Below are positions 34,002 to 44,800 of a stretch of 64,000 bases of DNA, piece by piece; position 1 is the first letter of the stretch; every line of letters begins with the position of its first letter. Source of the stretch: Alopecurus myosuroides (Eukaryota > Streptophyta > Magnoliopsida > Poales > Poaceae); contig CM054063.1 of assembly GCA_028641055.1 (NCBI GenBank), positions 181,790,756-181,854,755 of the forward strand, written 5' to 3'. The notes beneath the pieces are model-generated. The model did no database searches and was not told the DNA's origin. It was given only the letters and a program-made list of their open reading frames with translations. The position numbers were made by a program, and so were the translations under genes.

Positions 34002-36255
34002 TCAGGTCATTGATTTATCCTGTGTCTGGTATTTTTGTAATGTATCATCATATTCCGCTCATCTACTCTTATTAACAGCTTGCTGAGTCTGGTCACTGAA
34101 ATGATCTGAATTATATAGGTCACACATATTTTAACCTTTTCTGTGTAGATAGTCAATAACTAAATGCATATTATAAGCACCATAAAATATTGATTCATGT
34201 AATCTTCACTAGAATTTTGTGGGTCCGTCTTTATTGTTAGGACATATATTATGTACAACAACAGATTAATCAATGTGATTTTATTCATTTGAGCTTTTAT
34301 GGGTCTTAATTGTTAAAACCCTGTTTCGTAAGCGAAAATAATAGAGATCTTAGGACGATGGGTATTCTCTGTAACTTCCGTCACTAAAGGCTTCTTTAAC
34401 TTATTAGTTACTACTAGTGCTCCCTTGAAGTTTTTTTTGACCTATGGTTTGTCTTTGATGTCCCCAATGAACTCCCATGACCCCTAGGTTCTTTGGATGA
34501 ATGATAACAAAATTTATTAAAAATACAATGATTTGGAAGTGCTTTTATCGGCGTACCAATCTCCATGTATAAATCAAACATTTTGCATCTATTTTGGTGG
34601 TCAAAGTACTCAAAACATGAACTGGCATTCTATGGTGATATATGTTTGAGAGTGGAGAGAGTAATCGTGTGGAATCCAATCCGTGTTCATGAGGTGGTAG
34701 GTGTTTCAATGTTGGGAGGTCTTTTTTTTTCTGATCTTGGGTTCAGCAGCACCATTGAAAATAATATGGACAATCAGGATATGCAGATAAATAGGCTACA
34801 AACTTGTCAAAGTCATATCTTTTAACAGTGAAAACACATGTTATTCTCAGTTTTACAATGAGGAAAGGAAGAGGGGATTGGTCGGTATATTATATATTAC
34901 TTGCATATGTGAATCTCGAAGACGTTCCTACGGTGAGATTCTTTGGTCCAGCTGAACCTTGGTTCAGCAAAACATATATCTACAGCATTCTTTGTTGCTG
35001 TTTGAGTTTGTTTGCTAGTATATCGCAATGTGTTCTATCCAATTCTGATGTTCTGCCAGAAGTATTAACATCCTACCCTCGTGAGAGCTTTCTTTCTTGT
35101 TCTAGCTGTGGTTACTTTTACTCTTTCTTTCTCATTCTGCCATCTCCCACCATCTTCTGGTCCTCCTTGTATCTTCCATCCTTTATCAAACACCTCCACT
35201 CCAAGGCTTGCAGCATGCAGGAAGGTAGGTTCTTGAATTGAAGGTAGCTCAGCACGCATGTACTATGTGAGCAGCGGCTGCTACTCACCGACTATTCAGG
35301 ATCAGTAAGGCGGGGCTGTGACTGATAGTCAACAGATCATGTCTCAGCATGTTATATTGGACCGAGAACTGATTGCAAATCGAGGCATTTTAGGGGGTTC
35401 AGGATGTAATTTTCAAGTTCAGGGAGCTAACAAATTTATAAGTACCAAATTAAAACTTGAAACCTTGTTTCACCAGGTGTCGTGTTGATCCTTCTTTTAT
35501 GCTATTTACAAGAAACTAGACCTCTATTTTTGAAATCAGACATTGGCAGTCTTTTCTTGGGATGACTTGTTTGCTATTGTAGATTGCCAGTTTTTTTAGT
35601 GTTATGTCGACAGTGGAAGAATTCTAGTGGTAATTTTGTCATGCCGATTTTCCATTTTCATATGTGCTCCCTCTGTTTGTGTTCATTTTCTTTCCCCTGT
35701 GTTCTCTTTTAACGCTAATTAAAAACTTGCAGGTTTCCAGTGAAGAGGTGAAATGTACAAATGATTTGGCTCTATGCTACGTGGTCGCAAGCGAGTCTAG
35801 CTACGGATATATTTGCCCGTGTGTGTATAATCTTGGGTGGGGGAGATATTGGCGATCGAGGCAGGAAAAGGCTGCTCCAGTCCAATGTTTTGGTTTAGAC
35901 CGAGTTTTCAGTCGATGTTGCTCGGTCAGCTCCATTCAAGTCGTCGTGCTATGCTCCTTGTTGTCGCACACTATTTTCCATTGACCCCTATTATATGGTG
36001 CCCATGTAAAACAAGTGTCCGTGAATAATCCCAGGCTTCAAAATTGGTGCGTTGGTGGGCAGTTGTGTACTTTTTAGTGTCAACGCTTTGTATTTTTTGG
36101 TGCCGCTGTCATTGCACAATATATACTTGTTTTTTCAGGAAAAACTGGTTTGTCAAACCATACATTGCGGGTTCAATTGGAAGAAATCTGGCTGAGCGGA
36201 CGGGTGACTCGCTCGTTGGCACGGATCTTGTTCTCATTGTTACCACTTTTATATA
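34002..36255. other. Downstream of SNF7; nothing recognised
   Basis: The first 150-250 bp are likely 3' untranslated sequence. The rest is AT-rich, with short open frames lacking family features. No inverted or direct terminal repeats were found by eye. Confidence 0.4.
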
Positions 36256-36539
36256 ATGATGCGTTCCACCTATGGGACTCGATTAGTTAAGGGCAGCGCT
36301 GAGCGTCCCCTGGGGGATCAAAACGCCCGATCCCCCGGGTCGCTAGCCGTCCGATTAAGCCACTGGAGGCCTGCCACCCCCGATCCCCCCGCCTACACAC
36401 GAAAAAAAACTCACGCACCACATGCCCCACACGCCCCCTCCGGCGAGCCACTCACGCGCCACACGCCCCCAACGCTCCTCCGGTGAGCCTTGTCCGTCGC
36501 CGGAGAAGACATCGCGGGCGCCGCCGCCGCCGCCGCAGC

Positions 36540-37035
36540 TTCAGCTGGGAGCATCGCCGGTAGCAAAAATGTCGCGTGCCGTCGGGAGCATCACCGCCGG
36601 TCGCCGTCCGGAACATCGCCGAGCCCCGCTGGGAGCATCTCCGGTCGACGCCGTCAGTAGCATCTAGTGGCGCCGCCGGGAGCATCTCGAGGCGCCTAAA
36701 GGAGCACCGCCGTTCGCCGTCGGGAGCATCACTTTGCTCCCGTTCGTCGTCGGGAGCATCACCTTGCGCCGCCCGGGAGCATCGCTTTTCGCCTAAAGGA
36801 GCACCGCTGTTCGCCTTCGGGAGCATCGATTTGCGCTGTTCGTCGTCGGGAGCAACACCTTGCGCCGCCGGGAGCATCGCTTTTCGCCTAATGGAGCACC
36901 GCCGTTCGCCTTCGGGAGCATCGATTTCCGTTGTTCGTCGTCGGGAGCAACGACTTCCGCCGCCGGGAGCAGCACCTCGCCGCCCCCCCCCCCGGAGCAC
37001 CGCCCTCGCCGCGTTGGGAGCAACCTCTCCCGCCG
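36540..37035. repeat. GC-rich minisatellite with a 95-bp higher-order period
   Basis: About 15 units of 22-45 bp each carry the core CGGGAGCATC. Three consecutive multi-unit blocks start at 36678, 36775 and 36870 and repeat with a period of 95-97 bp (core order: cgcctaaaggagcacc, then ttcgggagcatcga, then cgtcgtcgggagcaac). Long open frames exist on both strands across it (plus 36576-37127, minus 36452-37000). I take these as a by-product of GC-rich repeats lacking stops. The right edge joins the LTR/leader sequence at 37040. Confidence 0.8.
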
Positions 37036-37084
37036 CTGGGATGCCGGTGATCCAGCGCCCGCTGTTCCCACAGACGGCGCCAAT

Positions 37085-37577
37085 TGTCGAATCTGTCGTT
37101 CAACAATTCCCTCAGGTGAACCCATAGGGTTTCGAATAGGAGAACCCATGAGCGCTGGTGGCGATCGTCGGCTAAACAGGGGGCAAGATTTACCCAGGTT
37201 CGGGGCCCTCGTAGAGGTAAAACCCTTACTCCTGCCCCTGTCGATCTGTATTAATCGAGTAGATCGGTTACAATGATGGTGGCTCAAGTCGAGAGTATGA
37301 TCTCGAGCTCAAGGCTTTGGTGTTGCGGTGTTGCTTGGTCCTCTACCGGTGGTTCTCCTGGCCTTATATAGGCGGCCAGGTCTCAAACCCTACCCGGAGA
37401 GGACTCGAATTCTCGCCCTATGTCGGTTACAGGTTTCCTAACTTAGCCCGCAAGGTATTGCGGGTAGGCTTCACATGGGCCTTTCGGCGCTCCAAGGGCT
37501 CCTCCTCTTGGGCCCTAACCTTGGGCCGGAGATGGGGGTGTCTTTTCCCGCAGGGTCTAATATCCATTCCTTCGTCA
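37085..37577 (-). repeat. 3' LTR of the Tat element (also followed by a leader)
   Basis: 493 bp, same length as 53747-54239 and about 98 percent identical by eye. Minus-strand ends are TGACGAAGG... and ...GATTCGACA. It carries a TATA-like ctatataaggcc (plus strand ggccttatatagg near 37360). It is directly followed (below 37085) by TTGGCGCCGTCTGTGGGAA and 26 more bases matching the leader after the 5' LTR. Confidence 0.9.
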
Positions 37578-38816
37578 GTAGCCCCCGAGCGTTTGCTCGA
37601 TTGGGATTCTCCAGTCGAGTAGACGGTCAAACTTTTTTTGCTTCTATTGCCCTTGGATAACCAGTATTGGTTGCTTCTTGTTTGGAGGGTGTGTACCCTG
37701 TGTGATGAGTTTTGTACCCGAGTATCGAGTAATGAAAAAGTGCCTGTTTGTATGGCTGTTTATCGCAGAAGGATATGGCGCAGTAGCTTGGCTCTCCTGA
37801 AAGTTCAGGGCCAATTAATTGCGATTAGGGCAAAAACAGTTCTGGCCTACACAGATTCGAGACCTCCGACTCGAACCTGACAAGGTGATCGTTGCGACTG
37901 GGCCGTAGTGGTCTTACCGAGTCGAACTTAACCTATGGGGGTACCCGGCGCGTCCGCTAGGATTTTTCTTCGTGTTGTTGACACGGTATCGTACCGGAGG
38001 ACGCAGGTTGAGTGCGATTCCAGGCCTTCAAGAGAGATCTATCAGGTCTTACCTTCATATTCGAAAGAATATGGCATTCGGATGTACCTAGTCGGCTGAA
38101 CAATCCAGATTTATGATGTGCAAACATCGTGTGTATGAGTGGCAGGATCTGCCTACTTGCGTAGTTTTGGGTTTGTAGTTCCTTGTTCATACGAAAGAGT
38201 TTTCGTGTTAGGAGTTTTATGCCCATATGAAAGAGTTTTCATGTTTGGGATATTGTGCCCATACGAAAGAATTTTCGTGTGTAGGGTATTTTTTCCTGTG
38301 AAAGAGATTTCACATCATGATTTGTCCATAAAAAGTTACTTCCGTGTCTGGACTTTTCTATTCGAAGGAGTTTATTCATACGAAGTTATTTTCGTGTTTG
38401 AACTTTCCTTTCGAAAGATTCTCCAGCTTGATGATGCACGCTATGACGTCATGGCGCACTTTTATCCTCCCGATGGGACGTGACAGAGTGAGGGCAGAAG
38501 GGCTGGCCCACTTTGTCAGCTTTTTGACCGGAAACGAGACGCCGTTCCCGGTTTTTACGCGAACTGCGCAGTAAATGCCCACGATCCTCCGTTAGGATCG
38601 TGGCACGAAACAACATCCGCCGCCCTCTCGTTTCGCCTTCGCACGCGGCGACTGCGATGGATGCCACGTGGCGCATCGAGTGGCCAAGATTGAGCGGCCC
38701 CGTGCATAAATACGGGACTTGGTGGAACGGTGAAAAACTTCCTATCCTTCGTCTTCTTTGTTCATCTTCCTCCTCGCGCTCCACCTTCCCTCGCTCTCAA
38801 GCTCGTGCAAGCAGCA
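37578..38816. other. Non-coding end of the Tat element; promoter region of the antisense gene
   Basis: This starts gtagcccccgagcg next to the LTR. It holds the palindromic repeat array (38186-38412) and a GC-rich stretch leading to the antisense gene start at 38817, with a TATA-like gcataaatacgg at about 38704-38715. That would place a plus-strand transcription start about 80 bp before the ATG; this is inference. Confidence 0.5.
38186..38412. repeat. Short tandem array of ACGAAAGAGTTTTCGT palindromes
   Basis: About six diverged units of 35-40 bp, each with an imperfect palindrome such as atacgaaagagttttcgtgt, atatgaaagagttttcatgt or atacgaaagaattttcgtgt. Compensating changes in both arms (atgaaa with ttcat, acgaaa with ttcgt) keep the pairing. 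The array lies upstream of the antisense gene. Confidence 0.7.
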
Positions 38817-41800
38817 ATGGAAGGCGGCAAGAAACGCGTTGTTGCCTCGTCGTCGAGGGCCTCGGGAGACGCTCCTCCGCCACCCGCGCCGCGCTCAGGT
38901 GATTGGCGCTCGTCCAACACCACGGCCAAGAGCATCAAAGGGATGCAGCGAGACGGACTGCTGCCCCCGGATGCGGAGAAGCGGGTATGCCTCGGCAAGA
39001 AGGAGGAGGTACCCAATCCCCGCGCGAATGAACACGTGATCTTTGCGGATCACGTGTCGCGCGGCCTTTCTCTTTCTCTCCATCCTTTTCTCATGGCATT
39101 GCTGTATGTTGTCGCACCCGGACTTCTAAAGGATACTCGTCGTTCCGTTGAACAGTAGTAGATTGGATTACGGGGCTTACCGGCACCCGCGTCCTCTTAC
39201 GAGTAGGCCAACACACGTATGTGTGACAACCAACCCCTATCTGTTCAGCGTCGACGTAAACTATCCCATAGAAATCAGGATACTTCCATTGACGTACTTC
39301 AAAACATACACACAGGGTACGTCAGCGGCATTGGAACAAGTGATATCACAACAGATCTCTACGACACAAAAGATTGAAATAAGTTGCAAATAGCTCTCAT
39401 TAGAGCAGAGATAGCAAATACAATCATCCAGAGGACACATGTCCCGACATAACATCATTACATCACAGCGGAAGCATTCAACATGTCTGAGTACAGACAA
39501 GAACCAAATAGGCCTAAGAGGCCGGAAACGAAAAGACGGAGCCCATCCACGAAGTCTCGGATCCTGCCCGGGTCCGCTATCTACTCGTCAGCAGTCTCGT
39601 CATACTCCACGTCGTAGCCACCATGGGGATCCTCGGAATCGTAGGTCTGCGGAAACCACAGCCCCAAAGGGGTCAGTACATAAACGTACTGGCAAGCAAG
39701 ACTCACAGTTCACCAAAATGTAACCCGTCAACACCAAGCACAGATGCTTTGGGTTCAACGGAAGGAAGGGGATATAAAAGATGCTGCAACTGGCTGCTCT
39801 AACCAACTACATAGTTACTACCACTTCCGGCCAACAGAAAGGAGATAAGATCGCGTATCGGAACCAACTATAACTAACCACCAAGCAAACCCATCCTGGA
39901 TCTCGCCCCTTATCCAAAGAAGCAATCCAAGGATAACTCACACAGTTGGATTAATGATGGTTCAAATTATTGTGTCAATAAGCCTATTACTAGTCAAGTT
40001 GTTAATCATTGGGTGTAAGGTTGTTAATCATTAGGTTTAAGTTGTCCTGAGTACTTGTTAGCCAGTACTTTCACCAAGTAGTCCATAACCGCGGAAAACA
40101 CGGCTTCTCAGAAGATTTATCCCTGCAGGGGTGCACCAATTTGGCCGTACACGTAAGAATAACCCGCCAGATGGGATGCCTCCCACCAAGCGGGGTACTC
40201 AACACAACCCAACTCTTCTTAGCATCAAGCCCAAAGCACCTTGGGCGCACGGCTAATCGAGCCCCGAAGAAAGGGGACCCTCATAGCACTCTAAGAACGT
40301 GTCCCCCTATATGCCGACTACAAAAGTTCCACCCTGGCCTGGGCTCGCAAAAACATGCATGCGGCAAATGGAAAACACGAACTAAATGAGGCGATTTGGA
40401 CGAGATGCGAATCGAATCAAATTGAGGGGGGCGCCCATACTCGCTTCCCACATGCGGTTAGTGCACTCATCATGGATCAGTAGACAAGACCCTTTTCCTA
40501 TTAGGGTCGACACTAGCAGGCCTCAAAACCACACAGGGCCTCCTGCCGGTGCCTTATCATCAAATTATTATTAACAATAACATTAGCAGGATTCATTGTT
40601 TAACATCGAGCCCCCAGAACATAATGAAATAGTAACAGAAAGTAACGGGTAACAGACTCGAGCAAAACAACCCTAAGCATGCTAGTAAAACACGGGCAAC
40701 AAGCAATGGTTATAGGTATGGAGGTGAGGCAATATCAGGGTTAAAGGATACATGTGATAGGTTCGTAACAGAAACAACTAATCATAGGGCTAGCAGAATA
40801 TAGACAACGGAAAAGTATCGGTATCCAATGTTGAAAGAAACACAGTGGTTCATGTGAGTGATAACTTGCCTGCAAACCCAGTAGCCTGGTACTGAGCTAA
40901 CTCCTTAGAAGGGGTGTCGTAAGTATCGTCGGTCTCAACGTCGTCGTTTATCCGAGAAGAAGCAAACAATCAATGCAGAAAGATAAACAATCAATATCAT
41001 GGCATAGTGCACAATCAGGGGATGATGCATGTCAAATTAATGGATGCATCAGAAATAAACTAGTTGACAAGATAACAACATGATTAAATGGACCCACATG
41101 CAATTTGGATTGCACATGAAAAGCCCATGAATTATGGTTGAATTAATTGTTTTACAACTACTCATCATTTGAAAGTGGATTAGCATGATGCATGGATGAG
41201 GAAAACAGAAAAATAACAACAATAGAAACAATTGGAAATAAGGTTTACCAAGTTTAGAAATTCATTTATTAAGTTAGGAAATTTTGGTTACTTAAAGGTG
41301 TCACACAAGCATTTGTTGTTTTCATCAATTTTAATTGTTCAAGATAGATAACAAAGTTCATATTTGGAAAGTACACACAATTTTAGGTGGGTTACATGTT
41401 TCACTTGTTGAAAAAGGGTTTCAAATAAATTATTTATGAATTAAAAAAGTTTAAGCAAGAATTAAATGAATTTAATTCAAAAATGAACTTATTTGAATTT
41501 TTATTTGTCAAAACATTAAACCAAATTCATATTTGAAAAGTTTATACTTTTATGGTTTGAAAACATATTTTATATGTCCCAAAAGAAATTAATTTGACCA
41601 AGTTATGAATTTAACAATATTAAATGATTTAAACAAGGTTTAAATCATTTAACCAATTTTAATTATTCAAAACATGAAACAAATTTTATATTTGAAAAGG
41701 TGGTTTAATTTTGCATGGAAAACATATTTCATTTGTGGAAATTGGATTTAAAATGAGCAAGTTATTATTTTGGCAATTTTAAATGCATTAAACAAGAAAC

Positions 41801-44800
41801 AGTTGTTTTCAGCAATTTAAATTATTCAAAACAGCAAACAAAATTTATATTTGGAAAGTACATGAAAAGTTGATTGGAAAACATATTTAGTTTGTGGAAT
41901 TTGGAATTTTTATGCTCAAGTTATGAATTTTGCAAGTTTAAGTGAATTAAGCAAGTTTTTAAATATTTCACCAATTTAAAATATTCAAAACAGTAAACAA
42001 ATTTTATATTTGGATAGAGCATTTAATTTGGGACAGAAAACATATTTAAAAAGTTAAAATTGGGGTTAATATGAAATAGTTAGGCATTTTACAAGATTTG
42101 GTGCAAATCTGCCATTTTTAATTCATTAGGGACTTAGAAATAATTTTGCAGGGGCTAGAAATAATTTGCAAGGGCCTATGTGTGATTCTGAGATGTTGCT
42201 GTGACCAAACAAATGAAAAATAAAAAGATTTGGTTAATTGAGGGAGGGGGGCTCGAACCCCTCCCCTTTGCTGTGCGCACGGTGGCAGCTAGCCACTGCG
42301 GTGGGCTCTGTGTTGGTGGTAGGAAGGGAAACGGGGGGGGGGGGGGGGGTTTGAGGTGCAGCTCTCGGGCTTAACTGAATTTTCCTGCACGTAACTGAAA
42401 CTGGCGGACAGAGATCGATGGATGGCCGCCGGCGGGTCGCAGGGCGCTGTGCTCGCGGGGCGCCGTGCGGGCGGCGGTGGGTGAGTGCGGCTGCGGGAGG
42501 AGGAGGGAGGCGAGAGGAGACGGAGGAGGCTCACCTCGATGCGTTCGATGGAGGAGGGATCGGTGCAGGGAGTCGGGTGGAGCAGGGGCAGTAGCAGGGC
42601 GCGGCCGGCGGAAGAAGTGGACGGCGGCGGCGGCTCGAGGCTCCTCGGCCCAAGTCGAGGGGGTGGAGAGGGAGCCCGTGCCACGGCGTTTCCATTCCCG
42701 CCCGCAGCTTGGCCAGAGGGCGACGCCAACACCGGCGATCGCCGGGGCAAAAGGAGGTAATTTTCGGATGGAGCTAGGTTCAAACAAAACAGAGAGCAGA
42801 GAGGGAAGGGAGGAAGAAGGAAGAAGAGATGGTGGCGGGGGAGAAAGAGGAGGAGGGAGAAGAAAAGATGGAGGAAACCCTAGGGCACCGGGATGGGTTC
42901 TTAAGGAGGGGGGAGAGGAGGTGATCACCGTTCCCTGTTGCATCTCTGAAACGTGGAGGTGCAGGATGACTGCCGTACAGAAGGTTGAAGAAAGGGGTGC
43001 TCGAAGGGGTACTGGGCTGAGGGGGGAGTTGGGCTGGGCCATGCCCCTCTCCCTGCTAGCTGTTTTATTTTTATTTTTTCCTTCTATTTTTTTTTGTGCT
43101 GAAATGTAATAGGAAGAAAAGGAGATGGATTTGGGGCTAGGAAAAATGTGAGAAAAATTGGGTGAGTTTATTAAGTCAAAAGCAACCACTTGCCAAGCTT
43201 GGAATTTTAAAAAGTTCAAATTCTTTTGTTGTTTGCAAATTAATTCAAATTTGAATCATCTTTATATTAAGTGGTTATTGAAAACAATAATTTAATTAGG
43301 GTGGACATATATTTCTAATTGGAAGCAAAAGGTTATGATTGTTGTGTAACTTTTTATAATTTCAAATTGGGCACTGCTTGTGGTTTGGTTTGAATTTTTT
43401 GAATGCAATTTGGAATTGAGTGTTTGATTAAAAGCCCTCATTTTAATAGTTGATCATTATGGAAAATAATTGGAAACAAATGATTGATTTGTGTTGCAAT
43501 TTTTATAACTTTCAAAAGGGGTGTTGTTTTGGAAATTAATTGAATTTGAAAAGGGTTTGATATTGAATGAATTTTTGATAGAAACAAAACAACAGTTTTG
43601 GAATCACACTTTAATGGAAACAAACAATTGTTTTATTTTGAAATATCATTTTGGAAATTGTAACATCACAAGGATGAAACAAAAGGTTTGAATTTTGGTT
43701 TGAAATTCAAATAGAAAACAAAGGAAAACAAAGGAAAACAACTGGAAAACAAATGAAAACAGAGGAAAACAAAAGGAGAACAAGCAAAACAATTGCAATG
43801 AACATGATGCCATGATGCAAAACATAAAATAACAGAGAGCAAAACATTCTAAAGGCTATTTTTCATACTTGGGATGTTACATATGTCTACGGCATACAGC
43901 TCCATGATCTTCCTCCAAACGCAATGCAGCACATTGCGTTCTTTATTGTTCTTTGCGAATGCTTTCTGGGCATTCGCCCCCACTGGGGTCTCTGGAAGGC
44001 CCTTTTGAAGGTGCGTATCTTCCGCGAGAGATCGCGAGTGGAGACGGAGCTCGGAGAACCATTGCGCACCGGCGGCTTCGGGATCCAAGCGATGTTCGAG
44101 AACGGCTACTTCACCATGCACTTCATCGACTCCGCCCAAGGATGGCGGAAGAAATGGTTCTATGTAACCGACAACAGCGCGGGTGGAGTCAATAAATTCC
44201 ATCCGTTCGCTGTTTTGAAGAGGCGGAAGTCTTGGGGACACAAGCTTTCGGTTGAAGAAAACCGAGTCGTCGCTCCCCTACTCGCCAAGGTGGCTGCTCT
44301 TCGTGACCAGGCCGCAGGAACTGCGCTGAACGGTTTGCACTTGGCGAGTGTTTTCCTTAAGCGCAGGGTTCAGCCCCTGCAAGATAGGCCATCCGCGATG
44401 TGGGAGTACCAGGGCGCTGGGGATCCCAGTCGCGTGAGTCGCGAAGAACTCTCGAGTGCAGAATTTGAGAAGAAGATCGCGGCTATCACCAGTTTGAAGG
44501 AAGGCGATACCTTCCACGACTGCCCGGTAGGCGCTTTTGAGGCATCAAAGCCGCCACCAGCTGAAGTAAGTTTTGAATCTCCCAGTCTTGATTTCTTTTC
44601 CTTATTCTGAGATTTTGTCGACTGAACTTTTTTCTCGTTTTCCTTCTGTCTTTTCCAATAGAGCTTAGCCGTGACCTCCTGCTACCCGCCGATATCTGGG
44701 GAGGATGCCTCGGACTTGCTAGCAAGCAACTTGGAAGGCCCAGCTGACACCAGTGTTGCTGACGCCTCCTCGAGTTCCGAGAGTGATTCTTCGGATAGCG

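Noticed and set aside
34002..36255. Small open frames downstream of SNF7
   Set aside because: No homology-like motifs, splice structure or codon bias visible.
36452..37127. Possible repeat protein encoded by the minisatellite
   Set aside because: Frames are open on both strands and the 95-bp block is not a multiple of three, so consecutive blocks would be read in different frames; not a protein repeat.
38186..38412. Palindromic array as a CRISPR array
   Set aside because: Units are diverged, spacers are not unique sequences of constant length, and the context is a plant retrotransposon.
42289..43219. Large overlapping open frames on both strands in the solo LTR
   Set aside because: CT/GA-rich low-complexity sequence without stops, inside an LTR with clear TG...CA ends and target duplication; no domain.
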